From positions 30,423 through 94,422 of the forward strand of contig JAKCWW010000614.1 of assembly GCA_026260175.1 (NCBI GenBank): a DNA stretch of 64,000 nucleotides, written 5' to 3'. Positions 24,780 to 36,757 of this stretch are shown here, in pieces. Numbering within the stretch: position 1 is the first letter of the stretch; every line of letters starts with the position of its first letter. The translations under genes and the position numbers were made by a program. Origin of the DNA: Reticulitermes lucifugus. Lineage: Eukaryota > Arthropoda > Insecta > Blattodea > Rhinotermitidae. The notes below the pieces were generated by a model. The model saw nothing but the letters and a program-made list of their open reading frames with translations. It was not told the DNA's origin and did no database searches.

Positions 24780-25589
24780 GTAAGTTCGTGTAACTGCATC
24801 TGTAATGGTCTTGACCGCCCTTCTGTTGCCATTATTGAGGAACAGACAGACTGGATGTCTTTGTCTATTTAAATATAATTACTGATTTCATTTGACTTAA
24901 ATATTATGACACTATCAACCACGTCCTTCGTATCATGGTCCGTGAACAGTACTTCACTGTAGTTTATGCACCCTTCAGAACTTATACGCTGTCGTCATTC
25001 ACTAATACTTAAGTTCTGAAGTATTGAAGCACATTAGCTTAGTAATCTTTTGAATCATCTGCTTCAGTTATGAATGTTAACTGCCGTTACTTTCGTCCAA
25101 TAGCCCAGTTCTTTCATGTCAGTCACTAGGCCTGGGCACGTGCAGGTCTCCAAGAACAGAAAGAGGAACACGTAAAAGCTAACAGTTCCATTAGAGCAGT
25201 AAAGTTATTTTCGCAGAGACACCGATATTCTATACACTGACAGTATTACCTTTCCATTTCGTTAAATATTCGTCATATCTAAAACATGTGCCAAATGAAA
25301 CCTCTAGCCATTATGAATTCTATATTTTAATTTGTTCCGGACTATATAAATACTTTACAGGAAAGCTGTTCCTTCAGAATTTTCATAATATCAATTTTCA
25401 CCGTTATTAACCAAAATAAAATGGGCCTGAAAACCTTCAGTGTTGAACCACTCAATACTAAATTTCACCTACGTCTGCTAAATAGTTTTCAGAGCTCATA
25501 AATGGGGACAAACGAAGACAAGTTCCATATTATGCTATCAATTTATGAAATACAAAGGCTGCATAAAAATATTAATATAGTCTACAGCA

Positions 25590-25785
25590 CTACCTACCTA
25601 CCTATCTATCCATCTGTCTTCTGTCTGTCTGTCTATCTATCTATCTATTTATCTATCTGTCTGTCTGTTTGTCTGTCTATCTATCTATCTATCTGTCTGT
25701 CTGTCTATCTATCTATATATCTATCTATCTATCTGTATGTCTGTCTGTCTGTCTGCCTATCTATCTATCTATCTATGTATCTATC
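25590..25785. repeat. Microsatellite (CTAT/CTGT)n
   Basis: About 200 bases of CTAT, CTGT and CTGC tetranucleotides. The SIYLSVCLS-type frames at 25502-25887 are translations of this run. Confidence 0.92.
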
Positions 25786-25991
25786 CCATTTTTTCGCGGA
25801 CCAGGCAGCATAAGCCATACAATGACGGGCCACTTTCATTGGCAAGGATTACAGGGATCAAATTCTGAAGTATTGAGGTCAAAATAAACAATGTAAATTC
25901 CAAATAGATTCATGGATGATGAGACGCGACTAATGAGCTGTCCCCTGCGCAGAACACGCCGAGTTCAGCGTAACGCTGCAATTCATTACAA

Positions 25992-26276
25992 GTAAAGCTG
26001 TCGCTATACAGGCCTGGGCAGGCCCTTAGGGCTCCAGGACGTTGACGCTCCCTTAATTTCTAGACAATCGACACAGGAAGTTGTCAAAGTTGTCAGCCCT
26101 ACATACCGGCCACCTTTACCCCCCAGGAGATAAACCTGGTACTCCTATCTGTTCGAGGCTGAGTCGACCCCAGGAAGGGATAAGTCAATGAAAAATTGCA
26201 ATGACACCATTGGGAATCGAACCCGCGATCTTCTATCTTGTAGCGCAGTGCCTCAACCAACTGCACCACCGCAGGA
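25992..26276 (-). repeat. SINE-A copy, near full length
   Basis: Reverse copy with body GACAATCGACACAGGAAGTT, GGGATAAGTCAATGAAAAAT and the tRNA-like head including TGGGAATCGAACCCGCGATC and AACTGCACCACCGC. Confidence 0.82.
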
Positions 26277-26583
26277 ATAAAGATTTTACCGGCAGAGTAG
26301 AATTATACACACCCACAGAGAAAGTAATCAGGTTACACGAATGCTGATCGCAGATTAAGTGTCAGTGGGAAGGTCCTGTGTAAGAACGCAGAAGTCATAA
26401 ATGGGTTTAAAGTACAGTGCGAGGAATGGAAGGTGAAGATAAGGACAAGAAAGATAAAATAATGATGACATTAGAGTAATAGGTATAAAGAAGAATGTAA
26501 AGTGGAAGCAGGTAGGCGTAGAGGTAGAAGGAAAAATTATCATTAGAGATCATTAGAGAAGACATCCCGTTGTGTTCCACACA

Positions 26584-27217
26584 TTAAGTAATAAAGACAA
26601 TTTAGTCAACAAAAGTATATTTTCTTATAAAAACATTATTTACCATTATAAAATGCTACATATTTCTACCCTTAAAGGTCACCATCGTAAGCAAATAAAT
26701 AAAAGGGAAGGTAGTCAAATAACTTGAATTGTCATTCCCATGCAACAGAACTCTTTCCTAGGACATTTTCACTTTCATAGGAATGACAATTCAAGGAATT
26801 TGACTGTCTTACTTTTTATTTATTCGCGTCTGATAATTACGCTCAAGCTGGGCCGCTGAGAGCGGGTTCGAGCTCCAGGAGAAAATTTTTCGGGCCCTTC
26901 AGCAACGGTGGACCAGCTAAAATCCTTTACATTAAATCGGAAAGACTGGCTGTCAGTTGCAGAGTGACTTAGGCTTGGTCTGAAAAGGTTACTTTGTAAG
27001 TAGATAAATTGTGATACTACCTAGAAAGACAAAAACGTATGCAAAATAATCGGACCCCAGGCCCCCTTCCGGACCTCCGGGCCCCAGCAATTTGTACCGA
27101 CTTCCCCCCTCTCGCCGGCACTGCCCTTAAGGGTCGAAATATGTAGTATTTTATAAAGGAAAATATTTTTTATAATAAATGATAGTTTTGTTGACTAAAA
27201 TTGTCTTTATTATTAAA
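26584..27217. mobile_element. Non-autonomous DNA transposon with ~95-bp TIRs
   Basis: Left arm 26584-26681 and right arm 27123-27217 are inverted copies. On the left, AATAAAGACAATTTAGTCAA is mirrored on the right by TTGACTAAAATTGTCTTTAT, and CTACATATTTCTACCCTTAA by TTAAGGGTCGAAATATGTAG. There is no transposase frame. A second foldback lies inside at 26691-26827. The superfamily is undecided because clear target duplications were not seen. Confidence 0.7.
26691..26827. repeat. Nested foldback with ~48-bp arms
   Basis: GCAAATAAATAAAAGGGAAG through TTGAATTGTCATTCC (26691-26738) is the inverse of GGAATGACAATTCAAGGAAT through TTTTTATTTATTCGC (26780-26827). It sits wholly within the larger TIR element. 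Confidence 0.7.
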
Positions 27218-27796
27218 TACGTGGGTTTTACCTGGATAGTAGAATATAATGGGAGAAAGAGAAGAAACAAGAAAACATTAGAGTGAAAGTGTCATTTAAT
27301 AACATTAATATGCGTTCAGCGCAAGCACCTCCAACATGCAGGTCACATTAATAGGTCTATAACACACTTACACGTACGAGAGTAGTGCTAAATATCACAT
27401 GTGTACAGTGGGAGCGTCCAGCTTGAAGGTAAATATACTGGAACATATAGGCTATATGTGGCAGTTAGATGGAAAACAGTATTGCATATTATCAATAATT
27501 ATAGTGTGGGCACCAAACATGAAAGGCGAGTTATTAAAACATATGTATCAGGCAGAGGGCCAAATAATAATGTTGAATAATATTAATATGTCTGCTGTGA
27601 TCATCTAATATGAAGATAAAATTTTTGTAACATATGTATCCGTTACGGGGAAGATAGTGTTGAATGACATCACTTCTGTTTAGCAACAGCACCCAGTAAT
27701 CGAGACTTAATGGGTAGATGTTTAGAGTATTCGGGTTAATAAATGTAAATAAGATGGCATTATGCGCAATTTGAGGTTCTCATAGCGGTGTTGAGG

Positions 27797-27987
27797 AGGA
27801 TGTAACGCTGTGTCGCTGGGTGAATGGTTCTTGACATTTCAAACGACCGTAGTGCCTTCATCTTCAATGGTCAAGGAGAATTTTCTTGGGCTCATTGACC
27901 CTTAAAGACGAAGGTACTGCGGTCCGTCGTAACGTCGCGAACCACTAAACCAGCGACTCAGCGTTTCGTCCCGGGTGACCCACATCC
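27797..27987. repeat. Palindromic foldback element
   Basis: Arms of about 85-90 bases. Left GTAACGCTGTGTCGCTGG pairs with right CCAGCGACTCAGCGTTTC, and left GTGCCTTCATCTTCAATGGT pairs with right GACCCTTAAAGACGAAGGTA. The centre carries TTGAAGATGAAGGCAC on one strand, similar to the motif in the other foldback arms. Confidence 0.65.
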
Positions 27988-29235
27988 TCAAGATGAAATT
28001 AGTAAAAGCATGAGTTGAACAGATTGTAATTCTTCACGTCGTGTATAATACCAACTAGCGGGAATAAATCTGCGAGTCATGTCCCATCACTGGTAAAGTA
28101 AAAACTCAAGTACAGACTCAAGAAAATAGCCCTACGTATCTGTGCAGAAGAAGGTATCCGTACCTTATGTTGATTTATAGCAGGATTAATTCCACAAAGT
28201 CTCCAGTTTCAGGCGCAGATACCGTTAGCGAGCAAAGGCTTGTGTCAGAAGTCGGCAGAGTGCGCGAAGTCGTGTACGCATAGATCGGTATGTTTCTGTA
28301 ATCAGAGCGATGGAGACGCCAGTATTCGCCTGCTTACGTTGCAGCTGCAATCAATTGACTCAGGGAGAGGGACCGTAAGGTTTGTGAGACTGGCGCTGAC
28401 AGTTGTCATGCAAAATGAAGAGGACTTTATGGATGTAATCCTGCTATAGTAGAAGCTGTGCGACCCCACGAGGTATGCAAACCCAGCAGTGTGCAGGGCA
28501 AAACACACCCTTCTTCTAACCGGTGTAGTTCACGCTAATATCATTGGAAATCACATGTACTCACCATATAACAAAGCTGTGCGACCACTGTTTTCTCACA
28601 CGGGCTCTTGCGAACAGTGTTTTCACACAGTATTACACCACACGTGCCCATTGCTTCTCGGCAACAGCGATAATACGTATTACTCCCGCGAATCCTCCCA
28701 CACGCTTTCCCTACATTTCCCCAGAGTCTGGGGGCGCAAAACCGAGTCCAGAACCGTAACTGCGTCAGACTGGCATACTTGAGCCCAGTGACGCACCGAA
28801 TGAGGTTGGCGGTTAGGTGATTGACCTGTCTGAAGTGTATTCGGGAACTCTCTGGTCCAAAAGTTAAGCCGGAGGCTGTTTAGCTTCACAGAGTTTTTTG
28901 GGTGTTTGGGGCGTGGGGGTTCTCAGTCCTCCCAAGCAGGTAACGTGAGAGTACCTCAAATTAGGAAAAGAAAGCTACCTCTTTCCAATTCTTTATTATT
29001 TACCCTATCATTCAACTCTACCTAATTCGAGCTGTTAATCCCGACGTTAAATGCATTACAAATAAATAATCCATTGACTTGGGTCTGTATTTGACGTCCT
29101 GTGCGATATATGCTGTAACACGGGAAATAAATACAACACACTGAGGTTCTGTGCCATGTTCCCGGTAGATCGGCTTTGCAGAAACTCAATATGTGACGGC
29201 ACTCCTATCTGTATTGTACTTACCTACTCTGTAAG

Positions 29236-29300
29236 TCAGTGTTTCCCGACCAGGGTTCCGCAGAACGTCGTTAGGGGTTCCGCGACAAAATCGTGGAACA
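29236..29300 (+). mobile_element. hAT-type end fragment
   Basis: CAGTGTTTCCCGACCAGGGT followed by TCCGCAGAAC and GGGGTTCCGCGA resembles the CAGTG-starting, GGTTCCGCG-rich ends of hAT elements. The opposite end was not identified. Confidence 0.45.
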
Positions 29301-29619
29301 CGGGAATAAATCATTGGGAAATAACGCGAAAAATTCCAAACATCCCACGAAATATCGCGGAAATTTTTGTCCGACAATTGTCAATATTGGACTAATGTCC
29401 ATGCCCCAACGACTCTGTTTTGCTTTGGTCAGTTCGTACTTAAGGATAGACCTATATTTAGTTTATTTTGTCTGTGTTTGTTTCCTATTGTTAGCAGAAC
29501 CGCCGTACAGGTGGAGACTGAGAGGCTCCCCACTATCAACTTTTCGGGCATGTAAACGTTTTCGTAGGTAGGGGCTCCTCGTGATATGAAAAATTATTTT
29601 AGCGATTCCTCCACGTAAA

Positions 29620-29923
29620 GGGGGCACGCGGTGGCGTAGTTGGTTGAGGCACTGCGCTACCCGGAAGGTCGCGGTTTCGAATCCCCACGGTGTCACTGGA
29701 ATCTTTCATTAACATAATCCTTCCGGCCGCAATATGACCCTGGAGTCGACGCAGCCTCTAACAGAAATGAGTACGAGGGTTATCTCCTGGAGGGTAAAGG
29801 CTGTGTAGGACTGACAACCTTACCACCTTCATGTGCCGACTGTCTAGAAATTCTGGGAGCCTCGACCTGCTGGAACCCTCAGGACCTGTCCAGGCCTGAA
29901 CAGGGATTGCATTACCTTTTTGC
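29620..29923 (+). repeat. SINE-A copy, full length
   Basis: Complete head: GCGGTGGCGTAGTTGGTTGA (A box) and GTCGCGGTTTCGAATCCCC (B box). The body GACTGTCTAGAAATTCTGGG and a CATTACCTTTTT tail follow. Confidence 0.87.
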
Positions 29924-30351
29924 TTTTACGTCCATGTAAAAAGGGTTGGGGAAAACCTGTTATAAGGACTCATAACTGAGAATGTAGAGCTTGGAATGAC
30001 TGAATGGTAATGAATAATGAATTAGAAACGACGTGGAACAAAGCGGTCTTGGCCTACTTGAGCGCACTATCCATGAATCTGAAGGGAGGGAGGGACTGGA
30101 ATAAACGACGAATAAGGTCAGACACGACATTTTCTGTCTCGCCCGAGGCTGAAGCCAGGACACCTTCATAATACAAGTGAGAGACGTCACCGCTTAACGA
30201 AATATATTCGTTTTCAACGTCCAGATTTAGGCCTAATTCGACGCTAACGGATAACTTAGAGCAGAGGAATTATGACGACAAATTGAAACCACAAAATGAA
30301 CTGCAAAGTTATATGAAAGGCAGGGACTGTGTATTCCAAGCACTAATGATG

Positions 30352-30381
30352 GCAATGCTAATGAGCTGTCATTAGCATTGC
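30352..30381. repeat. Perfect hairpin, 13-bp arms
   Basis: GCAATGCTAATGA and TCATTAGCATTGC are separated by GCTG. It is isolated in the intron with no visible element around it. Confidence 0.75.
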
Positions 30382-30682
30382 TAATCCTTAAATCGGCCTT
30401 ACATTTGTAGTAATTTCCATAATTTCTTCTTCCCAGTTTCTGCTCAAGACTGCCTCTCTAATGCTTCCGACTTAACTACGCACCAGAGGACAGATAATCT
30501 TCACAAATTCACGTTTATTTAGACGGAAGATTTGTGAAAGCGGCAACTTCTCATTGTTTGAAAAAACATCTCCATTTTAAAATAAGAGCGGAATATGTGC
30601 ACTGCACTGAAGTCAGTTGGTCTGTACTTATTTTCCACAGGCTTTCTCTACCATTGTAACTCATTCATCTATATTTTTTCTA

Positions 30683-30935
30683 TAGCCCAACAGCCCAACT
30701 CGGGCCTAGGTTGCCTCATTGTTGAGGTTTCCACATCACACACAATGACACACACATTCACCCGGTAGGATTCCTCTGCACGAGTGATCAGCCCTTCGCA
30801 GAGGCTGCTACCTACACAACACAGAACAAACACAAGAGACAAACATCCATGCCCGCAGCGGGATTGGAAGCCGCTATCCCCGCAATAGAGCGGCTACAGA
30901 CCTACGTCTTAGAGCGTAGGGCCACCGAGATCGGC
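30683..30935 (-). repeat. SINE-B copy
   Basis: Reverse copy with 3' body CCTCATTGTTGAGGTTTCCA at the left and a head read from TAGGGCCACCGAGATCGG at the right. GCAGCGGGATTGGAAGCC is a mutated B box. Confidence 0.75.
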
Positions 30936-31499
30936 ACTCGTTTTTGTTAACTATTTAAAATGCAGTGGCTATTTTAAATACCACCAGATTTAACACTGAA
31001 AAATTCTGCATTTTGTACATCGAGTTTTTTCACATTTCTACCACTCCCACAATAAACAGCGATTACTTTCCTAAACAGGAGTGATCCGACTGGTTTTTTT
31101 AATGGACACACAAAGTGTTTCCTAGTTCTTTAAATATAATTTAGGGACATTTGTTATTCGAATGTTGCATTTATTATTGCAGATGGAAGTCCATTTTTTC
31201 CAAGGTAGTTGCACTTCAAATATCACACTGAGGCCAGTATGTACGTTTGTTTTGTCACTTTCATTTAAAATTTCTTCTAGCGGAATCTGACATCAGATTT
31301 CATTTTATTTTACATAACAATATGTTATTCTGTAAGTTATATTTATTTCCAAACAATTGCACATGAGGTAGAATCATACAGTTACAATGTGTATATCATT
31401 TCGCAGTAAAATCTCTTACATGTTTCAGCAGTCCTTAGCCATCTTCCAAGAGAGTTTTAACACAAAATAAGTTTTATTTTGTAGAATCGTATCAACGTG

Positions 31500-31752
31500 T
31501 ACCGGGATAGCGTAGTCGGTATAGCGACTCGCTACGAGCTGGACGGTCCGGGGATCGAATCCCNNNNNNNNNNNNNNNNNNNNNNNNNNNNNNNNNNNNN
31601 NNNNNNNNNNNNNNNNNNNNNNNNNNNNNNNNNNNNNNNNNNNNNNNNNNNNNNNNNNNNNNNNNNNNNNNNNAAAGAAAGAGTAGAGCTATACCTCTAC
31701 TCCCACTCTGGGCCTTCATGGCCTGTTCTAGGGAGATCTTTACCTTTACCTT
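31500..31752 (+). repeat. SINE-D with assembly gap
   Basis: Intact head GACCGGGATAGCG-like sequence with AGCGTAGTCGGTATAGCG (A box) and GGTCCGGGGATCGAATCCC (B box). Then come 110 N (31564-31673) and the 3' end AGAGCTATACCTCTACTCCC ending in TTTACCTTTACC. Confidence 0.85.
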
Positions 31753-32819
31753 TTACCTTTAGAAACGTATAAACATCAATTCTGCGTAATAAATGTTTAA
31801 AATATTAACTTATTAAAACAGTAATGACTTTTGTGTGTATATGGAAGCTAAAATTAGGTTAAAAATTATAAATATCTTGTATATATTTGTTTCTTGCTGT
31901 ACATTATCATACTATTTGTTCATGTGTATTCGCAACCAAACGTCTATATATATGTGATCAGCTTGGATCGTAAATGGGTCTGAGTTCGTATGTGAGATTC
32001 ATGTGCAGTTCATGACAAAGCGCAGTGTATTTTTCGTTGACGTTCTTCCTCGTAGAAACACAGGATGGAAGTTCCGATGTTACGAGATTTGAGGTTCACA
32101 CGTGCATGCTTATGACAAATACCGTGTAGTCTGGTACAGGTTTATGAATGTTTAGGAGAAATCAGCTGCCTCCATAAGGGCACACGAATAAGCCGCGTTG
32201 ATAACAAGCGGTAAGGATAGAGAGGGCCAGGGAGCAAGCAAGGAGAGCATAGAAACTGTGAGGCAGATGGTACGTGTTACAGTAGCATCTGTCACCCTGG
32301 GGCCTGGCGACTGAGATAGATGGCGTGTGTCCTGCTTCCCATGACTCTTGGACGTCACACGTAGGTTTCCACGTTACTGTGACATCCGCTTGTCTTGTCT
32401 CCTGTAAATAGGCTACACTGCAGGTCGGTGTCATGATTGCTTACATTGTCTTGCCTGATGAATGGATGCGTGGTGCGGCTGGGAGACAAGATGTCTAGAG
32501 AACCCAAAAGAGAGCAAGGAGAAGAGAATAAGCAAATTATGAGCTTTAAAGGTAGCGTTTGAAGGGAAAATGGCGACAGAAATGTCAATAACAATAATAA
32601 AACATTCATTTATACGAGTGTCTTTACGTGTTTGAATGTTATTGCTTTAATGATGTTTCTCCCTTCATATTTCCTCAAGTCAGCTCTTTTTAAGATCCGT
32701 GGGTTCTTTACTCTGTTCTCTTTACGTTTTCGTCTCCCTCTTTCATATCAAGCGAAGAAGAGAGACTGAGGGATTTCCAAGCACAGTGCTGAGGTGAAAA
32801 GAGCAGTTGGACCTAAGGG

Positions 32820-33065
32820 AGAAGACGTAACAGGGGGCTAAAAAAGCAGCACAGTGAGAAGGGCCATGGTCTGTGACTCTCGCCGAACGTTACTAGGGTG
32901 ACTGGATCAAGGAAACCGAGATGGGCTGGGCTTGTGGCGAGCATGATTGTAAATGAAAATGCATACAGGCCATTTCGAAGACATAGGCTAATATTGAAAC
33001 GAATATTAATCAAATCGGATTGGGGGCTTGGATCGGATTCATCTGGCTTAGGATAAAGGGTGCTA
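32820..33065 (+). mobile_element. LINE-B 3' fragment
   Basis: The + strand reads SPNVTRVTGSRKPRWAGLVA and NAYRPFRRHRLILKR, a decayed form of the SPNxIRVIKSRRxRWAGHVA...NxYRVLVGKPEG region found near the C-terminus of LINE-B. It is 5'-truncated and frame-broken. Confidence 0.65.
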
Positions 33066-33210
33066 AACATTATATTGTAAGAATGGCAATCAGACTACGG
33101 GTTCCGTAACATGCAGGGATTTTCTTAAATAACTGAGCTTTTGAAGAAGGGTTCTGATCCATGTATTTATTTAATTAGACGATTCGTTTGTTGGTTAGAT
33201 AAACAGATAG

Positions 33211-33330
33211 GATCTGGGCTCATCTGGGCTAGTAGGCAGCGTTGAGTGGTAATCCTTTACAGATGTTTCGGGACAACGTGTCGGTCCCATCTTCGAGGGT
33301 CAAGAAGTCCAAGAAGGAAAGAAAGCCGCC
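33211..33330. repeat. Foldback arm (FB1), left of Jockey relic
   Basis: GTTTCGGGACAACGTGTCGG followed by TCCCATCTTCGAGGGTCAAG belongs to the FB1 repeat family (also at 40077, 42868, 43150 and 47938). An inverted matching copy lies at 36490-36643. Confidence 0.75.
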
Positions 33331-33611
33331 ACGACGGTGCGCAGTTTATATGGGGAAAGGTGTGGGTGGTGACTGGTACTCAGTAAGCGTGATAACAGCC
33401 AATAAGGTTGAAACAGTGTGACGGAGGGACAGGGAGGAGGACGTGAAGGCGGTTGTTGAGTGCAGTGTTGGAGTTAAGTTTGTCCAGCTTTTGATTAATC
33501 TGAAGATATCGTGAGGAGGAAGAAGAGCTCTTGATCACTTACCAGCTACCTCTATTCCATCTGTGGATTGGAGGGTACGTCGGACTAAAGTGAGCCCTCT
33601 GCTGTAGACAT

Positions 33612-36455
33612 AATGGTGAAGCAGGAGAAATTAGCCTTTTTCAAGGCTATTTCTAAATTCGGGCTTTCCCAAGCCCTCCTGCAGGTGCTGAGGAAAGTCA
33701 TGGCGGCGCGGAAGAGGAGGAAGGCCCTTGCGCCCGGCAAGGCCAAGACTTCAAACGTGGCCGGGTGTGAAGCCTAACCCTCCCGCAAGCTACCGCAGCA
33801 GCTTGCGTGAAAAAGAAAATCCGACGAGCTTTCCATTTCAGGCGGCTTCTCAGTAAATGCCACCAGACGCCCAGCGCCCGGTCCGCTGTCCCAAGACGGA
33901 TCCGCGGCGTTGGACACTACAGGCAAACCGGCTGCTGGGAGCAGCCGGCAGTTCCGTCCCACTAAGTGTGGGCCGGCGTATGCCGCGGTGGTAGCCGGGC
34001 GCGCCAACCCACAACAACAAAGTGGGCCGACCAATCCCACAGCCAAGGGTTCAGATATTTCCGAACCGGCTGCCTCCTCGGGGGTAGTGAATACGCGCGT
34101 GTCTCTTGAAGACATGTCCGGGCCTCTATGCCAGCTGGCACCACTTTAAGCACCCAAGTAACCAATAATGTCGTTCCCGCCCGCGAGCGACCTAACAAAA
34201 CACCAATTTTTGTTTCATGAGCCACTGATACTCGTGATTTTCTGATTTCGTTAAGGGCGTTACGCCCCAGTAGTTTCTCGCCCCATATCAAGGGGGAGAG
34301 AATAATGTTTGTGCTAGGGATGGCCAATGGCTTCAGAGCCACAGTCAGGGCCCTGCGATCTCTTGATGGGAGTAAGGGTGTGAGTTTCCACACTTTCTTT
34401 CTCTTGTATGCGTCTCCTATTTAAAAAAAAACTGGGCAGACAAATGACCGAGAGCGTCGGCAGGGAGGAGTTGTAAGCCCTGGGCATCTGTGTCCAGGGA
34501 TTCTTGGAACTCCGCTGTAGGCGCCGCAAGGAGGACGCATCAAAAGACCGTCCCCTGACTCCGCAATTTATAGCGTCGGTGGCGAGGTGTGCAGAAGTCC
34601 AGAAAATGCTATATCTTAGCGAAATATGCGGTCTGCGAGTCTCGGTGGATACATACATAGCGCCAAAGGCCCACCGGCAATGTAAGCGTTGCCAGAGCTT
34701 CGGTCACACGCAATGCAACTGCTGAAATGCATCACGGTTTGTTGCCTGTCTTGAGGCCACCTTCCTGGGGAGTGCTCAACCCCAAAGCAGCAGCTTAAAT
34801 ACTGCAGCTGCGGGGTAACCGCAGAACTATATTCCAGGGTTGTAGTAAGTGAAAAGAGACAATGCGGTGCTTGCTAAGCGGGCGCCAATGGAACACAGCC
34901 GGATGAGCTGTGCAACCGGTCAACCAGTCGCGACGAACATGCTCGGGCAGGGCCTTCTGCAGAGCAGGAGAGCTTAGCACCCGGAAGGAGCAACGTCGTC
35001 TGAGGGGTATGTTTTGTCAAGGCTACCCACCTTTCCCTCCTAATCCCACTCCCAGAGCGGTCACGTAAGATCCTAAACAGAACCATGTGACAGAATCCAG
35101 CAAGACGGCCAAGACTACCCAGTCTACGTCAAAGGTCTCGGAATCCGCGAACCAGACGTCTGTGAATAATATTCAAAAAACGGCGAATGCTTGGAAGTTT
35201 TCAGTTACGGATCCAAAACCCATTAACACGGTGTCCAAACAACAAGCCAACCAATCACCTTCGAAGAGATCGCCGGTCTCCTTGCACCCTTCCTCTGCAT
35301 GCATGTGTGAAGCTGACACGTCGGCTGCTCGCTACAGTTCCCACCGTCCCTACTGGGTAGGTTCAAGATGCAAGGCACCAGGCCCAAACGGTATACCCAG
35401 TAGGGCTCTGATGCGTCTTCCGCAGAGGTCTGTATACTTACTCGTCACGATAATCAACGCGGTTCTTCACATGCAGTACTTCCCACCCTACGGATGCACT
35501 CCCGCATGATTTCCATCTTGAAACCAGGGAAGGACCCCGCACTGCCTTTTTCGTAGCGTCCCATAAGTCTGCTGGACACGATTGGAAATTTGTTTGAAGA
35601 GATCCTACGCAGCAGAATCTTAACTGTAGTATGCAGGCGCGGACTCCGGCACGATCAGCAGTTTGGATTCACACCCAAACAAAGCACGTCTCTTCAGCTA
35701 ACCCGCTTCGTTGAATAGATGACCAGGTACTTTGGCGAGAAGAGGATAACAGGCGCGGTTTTCCTAGATGTGGCTAAGGTCTTCGATTTCGTATGGGTCG
35801 ATGGCCTCCTTTACAAGCTAACGGTCCTCAACTTCCCCTCGTACCTTGTAAAAACCATCAGAGCTGTAACCGAATGTTATGACTCAAAATTAGCTAGTGA
35901 GGGGAACTCCTTAGTTGGGCAATTTGGCAGATCTTACGCTGACCGATTGCTGACCCAAGCCCCCTGAAGCTTAAGCTAGTGGTAACTGAGGTCAGCAGAC
36001 GAGTCGAAGTCACCCGTAAAACGGTTGCCAAGTCGACAGAACGTATTCTGCCCATATGGGCACTTTTCGGCTACTCTGACAGATTTATCCTTGTATTTTC
36101 CTCAGTTTTAAGGCTAATGCCAGAGTATAATGCAAAGACGGGGAACGGCCCACACTCTCCCTCAGACACGTGGGCTTCACCAAAGTGTCTGCACACAATC
36201 GCATGAGTTCAGCAAGCGACTACGCAACTGTGGGTTCAAACCCCTGGGAACCATTCAACCAAAATATGCCCCCCCCCCCAAGACAAAGGTGGCTATGTGA
36301 TTCTTCAGCACTGTGTCAGTTCTTCAGCCCAGACTGGATGCTGTTAGCGTCAACGAAATGCCCAGTTATAATATAGACGATGAGGTCAAACGCATAAATG
36401 GCTAAACAGACCAAGGGACGTCGATTTGCTCAAAGCGCAAGTCTCCACCCTTAGT
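33612..36455 (+). pseudogene. Jockey-type LINE, degraded
   Basis: Remnants of both proteins occur in order on the + strand. An ORF1 start is at 33612 (MVKQEKLAFFKAISKFGLSQ, stop after 55 codons). A retroviral-type zinc knuckle CKRCQSFGHTQCNC (CX2CX4HX4C) lies near 34682-34723. A gag-like serine/glutamine stretch follows at 35087-35270. The reverse transcriptase reads APGPNGIPSRALMRLPQR (near 35377), QQFGFTPKQSTSLQLTRFVE (near 35659) and GAVFLDVAKVFDFVWVDGLL (near 35755), blocks typical of Jockey RT domains 1-3. Frameshifts and stops separate the blocks and the FADD catalytic block is not seen, so it is dead. It lies between two inverted FB1 arms, which is unusual for a LINE. Confidence 0.78.
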
Positions 36456-36462
36456 TAGCTCT

Positions 36463-36493
36463 TTAGCTTGGCTTGGCTTGGTTTGGCTTGGCC
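36463..36493. repeat. Microsatellite (GGCTT)n
   Basis: About five GCTTG units between the Jockey relic and the right FB1 arm. Confidence 0.8.
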
Positions 36494-36643
36494 GGCTTTC
36501 TTTTCTTCTTGGACTTCTTGACCGTTAAAGATGGGACCGATACGTTGTCCCGAAATATTGGTAAAGGATTATCACTCGACGCTGTGTAATATCCCAAAAG
36601 AGCGCAGATCTTATCAACATCGTGGTGGAAGCCTGAAATCACG
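36490..36643. repeat. Foldback arm (FB1), right of Jockey relic, inverted
   Basis: CTTTCTTTTCTTCTTGGACT, AAGATGGGACCGATACGTTG and GTCCCGAAATATTGG are the inverse of the arm at 33211-33330 over about 90 bases. The outer end GTGGAAGCCTGAAATCACG is the shared FB1 terminus. Confidence 0.75.
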
Positions 36644-36649
36644 GAGAGA

Positions 36650-36757
36650 TGGATGGATGGATAGACAGTTATTTATTTATTTATCTATTTATTTATTTAT
36701 TTAGTTAGTTAGTTAGTTAGTTAATTTGTTCCTTAGTTAGTTAGTTAGTTAGTTATT
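36650..36757. repeat. Microsatellite (GGAT)n, (TTTA)n and (TTAG)n
   Basis: Consecutive tetranucleotide runs directly after the FB1 terminus. Confidence 0.9.

Noticed and set aside
25502-25887. Two + strand frames rich in Tyr, Leu and Ser
   Set aside because: They are translations of the CTAT/CTGT microsatellite.
29156-29230. Possible missing LRR exon between TTTGCAG (29180) and GTAAGT (29230)
   Set aside because: The phases fit but the peptide (NSICDGTPICIVLTYS) has no LRR spacing, and the sequence after the donor is an hAT end.
29620-29700. tRNA-like head with A and B boxes as a tRNA gene
   Set aside because: It is the head of a full-length SINE-A, with body and tail following; the same holds for the heads at 16157, 31500, 38059 and 44459.
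31184-31250. TTATTATTGCAG acceptor as a possible LRR exon start
   Set aside because: The needed frame meets a stop after 15 codons and shows no LRR pattern.
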